64,000 bases of DNA, from NCBI GenBank assembly GCA_950295325.1, contig OX485803.1, positions 52,713,554-52,777,553 on the forward strand. The letters are read 5' to 3'. Within the stretch, counting starts at the first letter, position 1, and each line of letters opens with the position of its first letter. Under the pieces are notes generated by a model. It was not told the DNA's origin. It saw only the letters and a program-made list of their open reading frames with translations, and searched no databases. The translations under genes were made by a program, and so were the position numbers. This document shows, one piece after another, positions 25,421 through 38,441 of this stretch. The stretch comes from Polytrichum commune. Lineage: Eukaryota; Streptophyta; Polytrichopsida; Polytrichales; Polytrichaceae.

Positions 25421-26709
25421 TTGAGTGGAACTTACTAACCTTACATGCGGGTCCAATTAGGTATAAGTCGTTTTTTTCCCCTTACAACAACAACAACAAC
25501 AACAACAATAATTATAATTTCTTTAGTGACATGTGATTGCTTGGAACATGTTAAAAGACGATGTGAAAATAAAAATTCACATATGGTATGGATTGGTGAA
25601 AACTTGTAAAAATGTTGTGATCTTGAATTGATAAAAACATCGAGTTACATGAGCATTTTTTGAGGTATACTCATGAGACTTATGATTAACTTGCGTATGT
25701 GATTTCAAAGCCTTGAAGTATTGCGTATTCAAAAATTTCCCTTCACACATATCTCAATCTTATGGGGAAAAATTCAGTGACGTCAAAAAACACCTTGCAT
25801 AACATTATTCAACTACATGGTTGTGTACCGTTCTATATTTAGCACATGACATGGGCCTCCCTGCTATCTTACCTTCATAGGAAGAGGCTGACACTAGTAC
25901 GAATAATGAATAATGTTGGCACGAATAGTATGAATATTGTGAATGGTGTCAGTATTTTCAGTGATAGTGCTTCTATGAATAGTATGTTTAGTGAATAGTA
26001 CTAGGATAAACAATGCTTCCTATGAGTAGTGCCATGAGTATAACTCCACCCAAATTTTCAAGTGTCAGCTTGAATGTGTGAATAACAAACAATGATCTTA
26101 CTTTATACGGGGCCCCACAAAACCTAATTGACATATTCCAGGGTCATGGAAACGACCCACATGGGCAAATAATATTATGGCTAGCAATTTATTGTCTATT
26201 ATAAGCATCGAGAGTGAAACCAATGTGTGGAGGTTTATGCTATGATCGTGTAAAATTGAACAATGAGAAGTGTCCCACATTCAAAACAATTCCCCTTACA
26301 CAATTCTCACTCTTTCATACTGAAACTTTACCATGGGTCCACAATATCCTCCAACATGCCCTATTTTGACGCACACGCCTTTCTTTGCACTTGTTTTTTA
26401 ACCCATACAAATCTTTGTCGCATTTGGAAAGCATATTTACAACTAGGATATTGAAACCTCTTCTAAAAGCCATGCTCAAAACCCATATTAAATAGACATG
26501 TCATCACACTAATTAGTACAATGAGTTGTGTTCAATTGCCTTGACTTCATATTCAATATGAAGTAATTAATGGAATTTTGGCATCTAGAGTGTTTTATTC
26601 TCGAATTTGTAGGGCCCGTGAACACAACTCGTCGGTTGAGTGATGTTATGCCAAAGATGGTGAGAAGGAATGAACTAGAATTGATTTTAGAGTCCGGGAA
26701 GCCATAAGG
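25421..26709. other. Gene-free AT-rich DNA
   Basis: Holds a (CAA)n microsatellite (about 25486-25508) and short GAATAGTRYGAATA-type words near 25900-26040. No gene is seen. Confidence 0.45.
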
Positions 26710-27015
26710 CTTGCATCATGATGGTTTCAAACTGACTAACTCCCTAGAGTCACAAAGTGTAATATTCTTTGTGAGACAGAGACTAATGTCAACTTGATGA
26801 TTCGATTGAAAGAAAAACTTCAGGCTCCCTAAAACTACATTCTCAAATATCGACGGAAACTTATCTCTAATGGGATTATACATGGGACACTCCCACACAA
26901 AGTGTGCCTTGTTTTTGATTGCGTTGTAAGAGCAAAAGTGGTATAGTATATTATCTCTAAAGATGGGAATAGTCAACCACCATCCAATTTTAATTGAAAT
27001 GGAATAAGACAACTA
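26710..27015 (-). pseudogene. LINE (non-LTR retrotransposon) C-terminal zinc-knuckle fragment
   Basis: A minus-strand frame encodes LYHFCSYNAIKNKAHFVWE followed by CPMYNPIRDKFPSIF. The C-x(n)-H-x4-C arrangement with CP.Y..IR..F is typical of the zinc-binding region that follows reverse transcriptase in plant LINEs. No reverse-transcriptase motif is seen upstream, so this is a short relic. It is a different element from the RNase H-bearing LINE at 55774-57373. Confidence 0.55.
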
Positions 27016-29795
27016 ACACCAAAGACATATGAATAAAAGATGAATGAAATGTTGGATTTAAGGCGGGAACAACGATTGGGCCATGACCCCACATATATGG
27101 ATGAAAAGCATTGTAAACTTACAACCATGATATTGAAATATTTGCTCACATAACATTACCCAACTCCTTGGTTGTAATCCGAAAGACTAGATTTCGGACG
27201 AGAATAATTATCCTTTAATTCCAAGATACCTTGTGTATGAGCAACACTCAAACTATGTACGGGATAGGTTTCGTCAAGCATATGTAAATTAATAGTTCTT
27301 AATTGCAACCTTCTTTTTTGTGGAAAGGGATAATCCTCTAACTGCTTAGTAATATCATGAAGAGCCATGCTCAAAGGGACACACACCACTTAAACCGTGT
27401 TAATGGAATGAATGACCTAACTAATGATGATGGATGGGGGGCCCGAGGCGGATGGATGAAGTATTTGGATATAAGCTGGGGAGATCCTCTCCCAAAGCCG
27501 CCAAGAGGGAATAATAGGATGAGACTACACCAGGACAGATAGAGTGCAGAAAAAGAAGGATGAATGAATACCGGATGTGAGTGAACAGGGGGGACACTGG
27601 GGTTGGGTTAGGACTCTCCACGTGTGTGGATGAAAAGATGGATGAAGACCTTTGCTGATGGACGTGTGGTGTCATACTCTGAGAGTTCGCCCAAGTCTTC
27701 GTGGGTGTCGGGTCAATGGATGTCGTTTGGACCCCGGGGCCGTCGGTCACCACGGGAGTCACTGTACGGATGGATGACAACGGTGCATCTCATCTACATG
27801 GACGACATTCGCTACATGGATGAAAACCCAGGCCACCGGTCGATGCGGCTTGGGCTCTGAAGGAATTGGAACACTTCAGAGGAGGAAAATGGGGGGAAGC
27901 TACCAAGCTATAATAATAACCTCCTTCTAAAATGAAAATGGACTCAAAAGGGAGTGGCTCCAGTCTAATTATATGGGATTTTCAAACGTCCAAATTGCAC
28001 TGGGAAATCAACTTAACTGAAAGGCTATGGAAGTTTCAATTTGGGCCCGGGGCACATCTCTTTGGAGTGTGTTATAAATTTAGCAGCTGGCTCTGTGCGG
28101 ATTCCTTTGGTTCCCTTGAGGGCCTTGGCTAGCCTATTTGCAACCATTGATTTGGTTTTGGGTTTTTGTTGGCTCTGCCATGTGGGAAGAGACCTCCTAC
28201 AGGGGTTGTGTCTAAAATGGGTCAAAGTTTGGCAACCAACCGGAACCAACCACATGTGTGCTGTGATTTTAGGGTGTTAGTAACTTGCTCTTCAAGTGGA
28301 GTCCGATTGTAAACTTAGTTGAGTGTTGATCTAAAGTGGTCTCTAGAATGAGCCAAAGTTTGGCCTTAGTCAAGTACCTTATTAGAGTTAGCCATGTTTG
28401 CAAGATACTACTAACAGGGGCATGGTACTCTCACAACTAGCCGCTTGTTTTTGTTTGTATCGATTTCTTAGTTTTGCATCAAAGGGTGTTTTTGTTTTTT
28501 TGTTTTTTCGATACGTGAGATACCTCATAAGGCAACTCGGTGCCCCTGAGCGAGGTTTGAGAAAGCAGCTCGTAGGGATACAACTAGACACCCACCTCTT
28601 TGAGTTGGCCCCCCCACCAACGTTACCAAGGTGAAGGGGGTCTAGTAAAACCACGAGTCATGTAGATTTGTGGTTAATTCATCTCAAGTGGATCCATGTA
28701 GACTAATGTGGGACTCACAATTCCAACGTCAGTTTGTCTAACACAAGGTTCTTACATGCTACAATATCATTGATTGCATTTTCACCTTGGGTGATGTTGG
28801 CAGGGCACAACTCAAAGCAGTGGTTGTCTAGCCCTGACCAATTCGGAAGAAACCCAACAAGGTTTAGTTTAACGCACAACAATGTCACGCGAACATAAAA
28901 CAACCAGGACCATAACAAGTAACATGAACCTTTGTGCTACATGCCATAATGAGCGAAAAGGTACTAATGTGGATGATACGCCCACTACACATATGACATA
29001 ACATTGCCAAGTTCCACTTGCCACTTATCCAATTAGGGCAAGAGAATAATATGACCCAAGGGCCTGGAAAAAAACATAAGATGTGATTCTAAAGAAAACG
29101 TCAACCTAAGTCTAAGTGCCGTGGCAAGGTCCCCATGAAACATGGCATCTCTTTGTTTAGAAAAGGTGAGCCTGGGAACACGAGGCTTGTCAATGTTATA
29201 GAATTGCGACTAGAATGGAGCATGTTGCAATGCAACTTTACTTGAGTACATTTATTAAAGTTTTGCACAAACTTTGTTGGAAGCAAAACAAATTTCTCCC
29301 AACTGGGTTGCAATCTCGGCAGGTGTTTTATGTTTCCACTTTGTGAATAGGATTTAGCGGATGAATTTTTGCACGATGACATGGATGAAATGACGACACC
29401 TCGCAAAAGATTAGAATAGATGTTAGTTCCTACACACAAAACTGTCCCTACGATGCTTGCAAGTGGCATCAAACACGTGCACTAAATATTGTGTTTAGTG
29501 TCGTATAGCATTCTATGTCATTGTGATCACTTTTCTAATGACACTTCTTACGAATGAGTTTACAAGTATCTTGTATTGCCATTCCAACTCGCTCTTAGTT
29601 CATCCCATGTGTTATAATTGTGGCATAATGCATGAAATTCATGCCAATAATTGAAAAAAGAATGGTTTTATGAATCTTCATACTCTTCATGGAGAATCAC
29701 ATTGTAAGTGATAGTAATTGCAACATTGTAAATTTATAATGCACTATTTATTGTTTTTTTATTAGGATGACAAATAACGTTTAGTTTACATTTAA
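27016..29795. other. Gene-free DNA with a GGATG-rich block and a repeat inverted at 42170-42330
   Basis: 27420-27860 is GC-rich with many ATGGATGA-type words and may be a decayed relative of the 23.9-25.4-kb array. About 28150-28370 (GGGAAGAGACCTCC, CCAACCGGAACCAACCACAT, TAGTAACTTGCTCTTCAAGT) is present in inverse orientation at 42170-42330. No gene is recognised. Confidence 0.5.
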
Positions 29796-30358
29796 GGGGC
29801 ACTTTATATTAGGGCCCATTTGGAGTTGGGCCCATTTGGAGTTGAGCCCACTTGGACTTGAAGTGGGCCTTAACTTTAGCCCTACTTTACAAAGTGGGCC
29901 GTAGAGTGGGCCTTGCAATATAAAGTCCATAGGCCCACTTGTAGGGCCCAAATTGGAAATTCTACTTTAAAGTGGGCCTTCCAAATGGGCCTAGGGACTT
30001 TATATTGTAAGGCCCAATCCACGGCCCACTTGGGCTTAAATGAATTATGCCCTTGCTTGAACTAAAGTCATAAAGTCATAAAGTCATAAAACCATAAAGT
30101 CATAAAGTCATAAATGACTATATGATGGAAGTTGGGTGAAGTGGGTCTCCATAAACCCTCGACCCAATTTTTTTGGCATCGGCCCATTTTTTTCCCTCCA
30201 AAACGCCGCCATGTCACCCGCCACGTAAGCTTTAGGAGAAGTGGGCCGACTCTCAATATAAAGCCCTTGGGCCCATACTAGGGCCCATTTGGGCAATCTA
30301 AGCACTCTCATTGGTTGATGCCTAGGGTTTGGAAATGGGCCCTAATATAAAGTGCCCC
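29796..30358. mobile_element. PIF/Harbinger-like MITE, copy 1 (563 bp)
   Basis: Ends are perfect inverted repeats: GGGGCACTTTATATTAGGG on the left and its complement CCCTAATATAAAGTGCCCC on the right, extending into GGGCCCATTT. The element is flanked by TAA on both sides, the 3-bp duplication typical of PIF/Harbinger. Inside are further inverted segments (GCAATATAAAGTCC against GGACTTTATATTG) so the whole folds strongly, and short tandem ATAAAGTC units near 30063-30115. It is nearly identical to copy 2 at 50821-51355. No transposase is encoded; the open frames on the minus strand are shared by both copies only because the DNA is. Confidence 0.85.
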
Positions 30359-30391
30359 TAAGGTTGACACTATATAGGTGGTTTACAATTA

Positions 30392-30976
30392 GGGCCACTT
30401 CACACTATGGCCGAAGGTCAAGAGGCCGTCAATTTCCACCAATCACTATGCAAGAAACCAATAATTCGGCCTCTCGACCCTTCACACTAGAGGCCAAAGT
30501 CCAAAGGCCGTCACTCTCTGAAATGCATACTTGTTAATACTTTTTGACCAAGGCGATGGACTCTCGAAGGAAGTTTGGCTCGGACATGAATGGAAACCCA
30601 AACTATGGTCGAGAGGCCGTCGTTTTTTTTTCATTAAAGAAAAGAAAAAGAAAAAGAAAAAGACAAGATCTTGGTTGTTGGATTGGAGGGGTTGTTGTGG
30701 GTAGGGAATAAGGTGGTATGCTCCTTCTTCCTTTGGACTTTGGTCTTGTCCTTTGGAGGCTTCACACTATAGTTGCCCAAGTCGAGAGGCCGTGGGAGTT
30801 CATGGCCAAGGGTTTGGACTTTGGGCTTGGCCTTTGGAGGCTTCACACTATGCCCAACTGCAAGCTCCAATTCCTATACTTTATTGGATGTTTTCAGCCC
30901 ATTTCTTTGGACTCTCAACAAAGTTTGGCCATTCAATCCCATGGCCTCTCAACTTGGACAACCATAGAGTGAAGCG
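30392..30976. mobile_element. Probable MITE of the GGGCCACTTCACAC family
   Basis: Starts TTAGGGCCACTTCACACTATGG 34 bp after MITE copy 1 and ends around CCATAGAGTGAAGCG, a degenerate complement of the start. Internally, words like GAGAGGCCGT and GGCTTCACACTA recur in both orientations with GGCCTTTGGAGGC. The right boundary is approximate because of decay. Confidence 0.5.
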
Positions 30977-31027
30977 TATTAAACAAGACAAATAGGATTG
31001 GTGATACTAAATACAATATTTAGTGCA

Positions 31028-31062
<35 letters not shown>

Positions 31063-32539
31063 ATACTCGGTAGACTTGCGTGTCGACTCAGAGTCGAAAG
31101 GTTTCAACCAAGTAGCTTAGTACCTAGTGCTAAGAGCTCTCACTCCCCGAAAGTGTGGAATCCGGAAGCATCATATGCCATGTGGACATTCTCCAAAGGG
31201 GATCCTTATAATAAGGGTTGTAATGAGAAGCGAACGGCTCCAAGTTTTGTCCTGGGTTTTGGGGTGCTTTATGACGGAAGTGTGGACTAGGGATCATGGT
31301 CACCACGCCTTTTAATCTCGAAGACAATTAAGTTAAGTCCTCGGAACTCTCCTGGGCAAGCCACTACCCCATTTGATGCCAAACTATGCTTCCCACATGG
31401 GATGTGAGTGAGTCCCGAGCAGTTACAAACTGCCACGTGGCAAAGCTCAAGCATACTTACTTGTTCGTCGAGAGCGGAAAGCAGGAAGTGCTTTACACGG
31501 TGGTCTTCAACTTACGCTTATTATTTGTTGTTGAAAAAAACCCGACCATGTTGGGAGAGGCGTCAAAAAAATTGGCTCTGCGCCGGTGATTTGTGATTCT
31601 ATAAGCGGAAGAATGGAATCGTATGCAATTGTTCCATGATTTTCATGGATGCAATAGCCAAAATTATTCCTAAAGATCATCAAACTAGATGACATAGCCA
31701 ACTTTGGGACGGACATGTATAAATTTGAATGAAATTTTGTATAATCGTTCACATTTGGTTTCGTTAGTCCAATGGTTGCAACCAATGTTCCTCTTTCGAA
31801 CATTTGAAAATAATAAAATAAATTATTGTTGTATACTTGAGCTAGTACGACTCTTGATTTGGGGTCCAAGATGCTGATTTAGTTTTGTGGGATCGAATGA
31901 AATGAATTAACAACATATTTGGGAGGGGCGTGTTTAACCCCCCCCCCCCTCCCCTTATAGTAGGTGTTGTGAACCAAAATCCTTGAGGGAGAGAGGAGTT
32001 TGTGTCCAATTCTTTGACAAAAGTCATAGAGTATGTTGGAAGATGGGATGAACATAACACTATACAACTCCTTTGTGTTGAATCATTGTTTTTGAAAGAG
32101 GGTCAATCTAGATGCGTTGCCGGAAGGATAATATTTTGTTGTGTGAAGAAACTCAAATTCAACACCCAGTCTAAGTTCTCCCAACACATACTCCGCATGA
32201 CGATCCTTGGACAACTCCCATATATAAACTTAGGCCCACACACCAACCCGAAAGGGGGGGGGGGGGGTCGAGTGATACACGTTATAAAACTACCTAATGT
32301 ACAATACGCTTGAGAAAGTGCGCTCTAAGCGACCACCGTAATAATTGTTTTGGTTGGAGGTTGTCGTCCTCCTTTCTTAGAAAAGGTTTCGGGCTTTCAA
32401 CATTTGACCAAAAAGCCCACTCGGACATTCGAACTACTAGGCCTCCTTTCCATAATAGCAAGTTGAGTATGCAATTCTTTCTTTATAGTAACCAAACAAC
32501 TTTGTATGTTGCAAAGTGAGATTTGGGAGTCCCACCCAC
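30977..32539. other. Gene-free DNA
   Basis: Includes a (TA)n microsatellite (about 31036-31061), a 12-C run (31938-31949) and a 14-G run (32254-32267). Short frames near 31100-31870 have no recognisable domain. Confidence 0.4.
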
Positions 32540-33005
32540 TTGCAAGGATGGCCAACATCATGTTAGGGTTTCATGGTCACTTGGACTATTTTCAAAAACC
32601 ATCTCTTGGAGGTACAGGCCTAACACAAAACTGGGAGACCATGGCACACCAAACGCTTACAACCGTTGATTTACTCTATTTTATCATGTGTGAAAACCCC
32701 GCATGAATAGACATTCATTGAAACACAAATTAGTTGAGGGCCCGATCACATATGCCTTCACACTACACTTGAGGGTCCATGACCACACTACATGATTTTG
32801 GAGGTGTCTGGGGACGGCCTTTGGACACTTTCTTTTGGGCTCTTACAATTTCATGGTCAGGGTTTAGGCTCGTGTGTGAAGTGGCCCTAAGGGTCACTTC
32901 AAACACGAGATTGAAGGCCCATGACCATTGCATTCTAGGATCTCTCATTGGTTGAAAACACCAAGACCGTCCAAGTTCACTTCACACTACAAATTATCAT
33001 GGATG
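32540..33005. mobile_element. GGGCCACTTCACAC-family element pair, head to head
   Basis: 32540-32887 is an inverted, diverged copy of about 36970-37400 and ends in GTGTGAAGTGGCCC. It is followed by a single TAA and then GGGTCACTTC, the end of a second copy reading rightwards (32891 on) that matches the left end of the element at 35968. The two termini thus share one TAA. Confidence 0.55.
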
Positions 33006-33784
33006 ACAAGTCTACATGGGTTTCTCACATGGCAAATTATGGATAGGGTTTCGTGTTCTGTTGGAATTTTTGGACATGATCAATCAAAATCCTAGTGTTT
33101 CCAAGTCCAACCAGTCACATTGTGTTGTGGTCTTCTGGTTTTTCTTTATTGATTTAAGATATATTCCATAGATTCCTCTAAAATGATAAAACTCTTGAAT
33201 TTCACACAGTTATTCTTTAAATTTCAACTGGTTCATCTGTAACTTGTAGTTGGTTCTCCCGGTTCACTGCTTCAAACCTTGGACAACTGCCAAAATAAGT
33301 ATAGTTAACTGTATATTTTTTCTATTCATTTTAGGGAACAACTATAGTTAACTAGAAAAATTTCAAATCGATTAGAAAAACAAATATAGGTAACTAGAAA
33401 AACTTAAGACCGAATTCAAGAACAACTATGGTTAACTATAAAAACTCCAAGTATTATCATATATTTGAAGAAGTTTGCCTCTTGATTTGCTTCGGTGGAG
33501 GATCTTTAATATGCTCGGGCCACTAAGGATCCTGAAGAATCGCCTTCATATGATCAGTCACAATGTTGGGTGCTAGAACAACCTCCATGGACACCACCAA
33601 CACAAACAACACACTAGTGACACTACAACACTACAACAAAATTCCGTGAACAGGTTGCACTCAACTTTAGTTAACTAGAAATAACTATAGTCAACTAAGA
33701 ATTTATGGCATGTAGAATTTATAACAACTATATTTAACTACATTTTTTGGCATGTCGAATCGCGAACAACTGTAGTTACCTAAG
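33006..33784. repeat. Dispersed repeat D2 copy and degenerate AACTATAGTTAACTA repeats
   Basis: About 33090-33270 is a member of a family also found at 38043-38222, 43316-43505 (inverse) and, in part, 57475-57570 (marks: TTTTCTTTATTGATTT, TTCCTCTAAAATGAT, GGTTCATCTGTAACT). From about 33300 to 33780, AACTATAGTTAACTAG-type words recur irregularly. Confidence 0.6.
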
Positions 33785-34118
33785 CCAACTACATAAAATA
33801 TGATATTTAGTGTTTGATACACTATATACGAATGCATACACTAAATATCAATAACCCTATGAAAGTAAGTAACATTAAATGTAAACTCAAACACTAAATA
33901 TCAACTATGGTAATATGTGGAAGTTACATGTTTGAATTTAGTGTTAGTAAGGATATGAAAATGAAAGGATATAATAAGGGAGGTGCCAGTAGGGAAGGTA
34001 GCGGCACATTTATGTCTAGCACTAATTGTCAAAGAATTGAAAATTAGTGTTGAGCATGGTAGGGTGGTAACAACACTAAATGTAATCAAACGTTAAATAT
34101 GATATTTAGTGTAGTGAC
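33785..34118. repeat. Dispersed repeat, partner of 1181-1705
   Basis: Begins near ATGATATTTAGTGTTTGATACAC-like sequence, continues with ACCCTATGAAAGTAAGTAAC and ends at ATGATATTTAGTGTAGTG. Ends in GATATTTAGTG/CACTAAATATC suggest a small transposon, but no target duplication was found. Confidence 0.55.
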
Positions 34119-35967
34119 CTAATAGTTTAATTAGTTGGTTAGTCGTCCAAGGTTTGCACTGCTTTCCATGCATTAGAATAACTGTTAAGTTGACAGAAAG
34201 AGACCCCGTGACCAATGGTCACAAGTGATAAGTTAGTGTTCCTACAAACAACATTTGAGGGGCGGTGGCAATGTAAGTGCTTATAAAGCCAATGAATTCA
34301 AATTGCAAGGAGGAAAACAATGACCATATTTGAAGAACAGATTAGACACTCACTATACATCCTTGGAGCATATTAAGTAATACGTAGCCTAATTGCATCT
34401 TTCAGCCATTTTTCTCATAATTTTCGGAGGTCAAATGAATATTTCGATTCATCACAAAATTTAGCATTTCCTTTTCCAATAGATGATCAAATGGATCCCC
34501 CCTAATTATGTTAACTATTGAACCTAAAATGGTTAGCAAATCTCTTTGAAACACATGATGGATTTATGTCGTCTATTCTTAGATCTATCCTAACCACACA
34601 CCTCTCAATATATATAGGTGTATGTTGAAGATGAGAAGCCAAATTAGTCTCGCTTACTTTACTCCAAGAGATCCAGTTAGGTTTCGAAAACGTAAGAATG
34701 TGATGGTCCCCCCCCCCCGTGCGCGTGGTGTTGGACTGGTGTTGTCTTTTCAACGATGATACCACTTCGGTACAAAGAACAATAATTTTATAATGTTTGA
34801 TACCAACATGGTATGAGTACTCGACAATACTTTTATTTTGATACCATTCGGGTCTATATACCATCCACAAACCTTCGTACACATATAAAATCACCGTACT
34901 AACATCACTATAGTTCAGAATGGCATTGACCCAAATAAAAAACCTAACTATACAACGATTCTCTCATTGTATGATACCCACCAAGTATCAACAATCAACC
35001 GGTATTACAATTTTGAACCCGGCCCGGTACGTTCTTTTGTTGTGTATTGGTACCATGCACTCATCCACCTATCTAGTGTATACCGGCCCAACGTTGGTTC
35101 TCTTCCAAGTTCTTTCCCATTGGGAAGGTGTTTTACCATCCTAGGATCAATGAAGTGGGAAGTTGTGTACTTTCTACTTACATCATGTCTTTATTAATTT
35201 GTGTGTGTGTGTGTGTGTGTGGGGGGGGGGGGGTAATAGTTTTACATAGGTTAATCATTGTGGTGAGTACGTTGTCAAGACATAAAGGAGCAAGGAAAAT
35301 GAGAGTGTCTACGTTGGGACACACAATCACATATCATGTTACATCCAACTCATTCCCTAATGCAAATGTGCACGAATGACGATACAAATGATGATGATTG
35401 TGATGTAGAGGGCTCCCAAATGCAAAGTTGGCAAACATTAATTAGAGGTTTTGTGTTGATTGTTCGCTTGCAAAATATTGTGGCCACGACCATAATAATT
35501 TCGTGACAATTGCCGCAAGCACCCTTGCGGGTATGGGGAGGAGACGATGAACGGACATCACATGTCATTATAAACATATTGACGTTGTTTTCTTTTTTCT
35601 TTTTCTTCCCTTTCTTATACTAGAGGGTGATCATGTATTCAAACCCTAGGCTCATGAGAGAGGAATTATTTTTGTATATGAGTGCACCCTCATTTATCCA
35701 ACATACCCCTATCAGTTTCATCACAAATGCCCTTGAGTAGACTAATTTAGGGTTTTTGAAGCTAATTCCAATGTCAAATCAACTACATAAGATAACTTAT
35801 AGGTTGCAAGTCATAGCATGGTCTTTATTTATTTATTTTTCATGTTGGATGAATGAGAGGTACGCTTGTATATGATAATTCTCTCTCTCTCCCTAAGCTT
35901 GGCCCCAACCACACCAGTGGATGTATTTAGCCGATGCTAAAGAGAGCTACCAAGAAGTGTTGGCTTA
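34119..35967. other. Gene-free DNA with D1 and TGATACC repeats
   Basis: A plus-orientation D1 copy lies at about 34370-34620. The TGATACC/GGTATGAG repeat at about 34785-35110 matches 13975-14300. Homopolymer and microsatellite tracts: 11 C (34708-34718), (GT)n followed directly by 13 G (35201-35233). No gene is recognised. Confidence 0.5.
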
Positions 35968-37557
35968 GGGCCACTTTGCACTAGAGCTTGAAGGCCCTTG
36001 ACTTGTGGTATACAAATTTTGTGATTGGTCCAAGTTCACTTTACACTAGATCACGGGGGCTTGAGGGACCAAATATATATGGAATGGATGAAAAATCTAC
36101 ATGGCATGTTTAAACATGTCTACAGTGTGTTCTACACATGTTGAACTCCTCCCGTCATGAGCAATATGGAGAGAGCTAAAGGACGAGGCCGGTCATGTTA
36201 TCCTTAGCTAATGCTAGCTCTAGGTAAACCTAGTGCAACCACAAAATTATAGTTAACTTAACATACCCACATTGTTTACACTTATTGATATGGATTGAAA
36301 GTTAGCGTGGGTAGGAACAATCATGGCCCACTGTACTTTTTTGTGTGGGTTGAAATTTAGGGTGGTCTATGTTATGATACAATATTAATATATATTTACA
36401 ATTTGATAAAATAAAATAAAAAATTGATATTTTCCGTATGACATGATAGTATGTTTTCCAACCCCTGGTCATTCATGTTTAAGTAAACACGATTGATTTC
36501 ATACTACTAGTTTTGAACAAATGATGCAGGTCTAGAAGAGTTGAATTGCCCAAAATTATTGTGGTATGTCAAAACTATAGTGGGCCATAGTAGCATGTGT
36601 ACAAGTTGTATACATTAAAAAATGGTGTGGCCCAGGCAGTAACTTGGTTGTCCTTAGCTAATACTATGTTATTTTTAACCAATGCAAGTTCTAGCTAAGC
36701 CCAATGTGCCAACAAAAGTCCGGTTGACGGGCATATGAGCTCCTAACACAACAAACACATGACCACATCCCTTTGAAACATTTATTTACACATCATGGTC
36801 ATCTCCAAATTGCATGGGTCATGTGTCTATAGATAGATATCCATGTTGGCTTTATGCTTATAAAATCTTGGTAGCAAATAAATGAGTTTGGTGGGATTAA
36901 CGTACAACACAATCATCCATCACCTATAAAAATGGTTGATTGCGAGGTTAGGTGGGTTAAAGACCAATTCATACATGAGCCAAGAGCTGCAACCGTGAAA
37001 TCGTGAGAGCCCAAAAAGAAGTATCCAAAGGCCGTCCCAAGACACTTCCAAAATCATGTAGTGTGGTCATGGGTCCTCAAGTGTAGTGTGAAGTCACACG
37101 TGGAATGGATCCTTGGGTGTGGCCAAGGATGTTTTACGAACATACACTCTATTCACTCCGGCCTCCTCCGCAGACCGGAATTCTTCTTCTTCTTCTTCTG
37201 AATGGATCCTCAACCAAATGCTATTTCAATGGATTTCTATTCATATGGGTTCCCCAACATGACGAAATATAATAGATCAATAGTTGTGAGATTTTGGAAT
37301 GCCATGGTCTCCCAATTTTGTGTGAGGCCTACTTCCAAGAGGTGGTTTTTTAAAATAGTCCAAGTGACCATGAAACATGATCCATTTGATGCCACGTAGG
37401 AATCCATGTAGACTTTACATCCATCTTGCATTCACTTACTCCTTTGGTCCCTCAAGCATAATGTGAAGCAAACTTGGACGAACTCCACCTTTTCCACCAA
37501 TGAGAGTGCTTGAAGTGCAATGGTCACGGGCCCGCAACGTAGTGTGTGAAGTGGCCC
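35968..37557. mobile_element. GGGCCACTTC-family element, about 1.6 kb, probably composite
   Basis: Left end GGGCCACTTTGCACTAG preceded by TTA; right end GTGTGAAGTGGCCC followed by TAA. The left ~100 bp (GCTTGAAGGCCC, GTCCAAGTTCACTTTACACT) and the complement of the right ~150 bp align. Inside, 36970-37400 is the inverted counterpart of 32540-32887 and may be a nested relative. A (TTC)n run lies at about 37183-37199. No transposase is recognised. Confidence 0.5.
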
Positions 37558-38219
37558 TAACATAACTAGCCCCCACCAAATGGTGCAGCCGGGCCCTCAC
37601 TCGGGCGTATTTACAAAGAGGATAGGCATGCAATGACCTAAACAATGTATGGGGAGGTTTTGGGCATAAGGTATATGTGTCTTAAGTGGTTCGTTTTTTT
37701 ACTCGAATCCCTATATTTGATTGGTGTGCGGTCCAATGAAAATCAAAGAGCAGTCATCACAAAGACACATGTTTAAAAAAGATTGGACTACGTCTTCAAA
37801 TATTAGTAACCACTCTACACTCACTAGTGAATACAAATTGTGATCACCTGTGTATCCATCTAAGAAATCAATAAACATGCACTTCCGATAACCCTAATTA
37901 AATCAAGAGAGGTCTAATCTTCAATCCGACTTTGCATAGGTCATCATAGATTTGCTAATGCAACACGAGTTTCTTTATATAAATCTAATCTAGAGAAGTT
38001 GGAGAAGATGAAAAACAAACCACATAACACCCCACATATCTTAATCGGTCAAAATTCTAGCGTTTCCAAATCCAACATGTTACATGTTAACATCTCTCGG
38101 ATTTTCTTTATTAATTTAAGGTCGGTTCAATAAATTCCTCTAAAATGATAAATAATTTTCCTGAAGTCTTGAACTTTGAACCGGTTATTTCTCAAACTCA
38201 ACTAGTTCATCTGTAACTA
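37558..38219. repeat. Dispersed repeats D1 and D2, adjacent copies
   Basis: 37670-38040 matches 4630-4950 (CTTAAGTGG, CACAAAGACACATGTT, AAACATGCACTTCC, TTTGCTAATGCA) and is a minus-orientation D1 copy. 38043-38219 is a D2 copy. No gene is seen. Confidence 0.6.
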
Positions 38220-38441
38220 CACCAAATACGAAATTTAGCGTGATTTATTATTTGGATTTACATGGTGCTATCTCTTTTTATTATAGGAATATTTTTTTAC
38301 CAAGTAAAGTTGTCAATGTTCTATAATGTCCAAACTACAAATTTAACATTTTTTTGGTAAAATATGAGATGTACAGTAAATAGATATAGCATTGCGTAAT
38401 TCCAAATAGTAAGTCACACTAAATATCATATTAAGTGTAGC
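38220..38441. mobile_element. Small MITE with ~40-bp terminal inverted repeats
   Basis: Left end CTACACCAAATACGAAATTT continuing to TTATTTGGA, and the complement of the right end (CTACACTTAATATGATATTT to TACTATTTGGA), pair over about 40 bp with several mismatches. The interior is AT-rich with no reading frame. A target duplication could not be defined. Confidence 0.55.
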
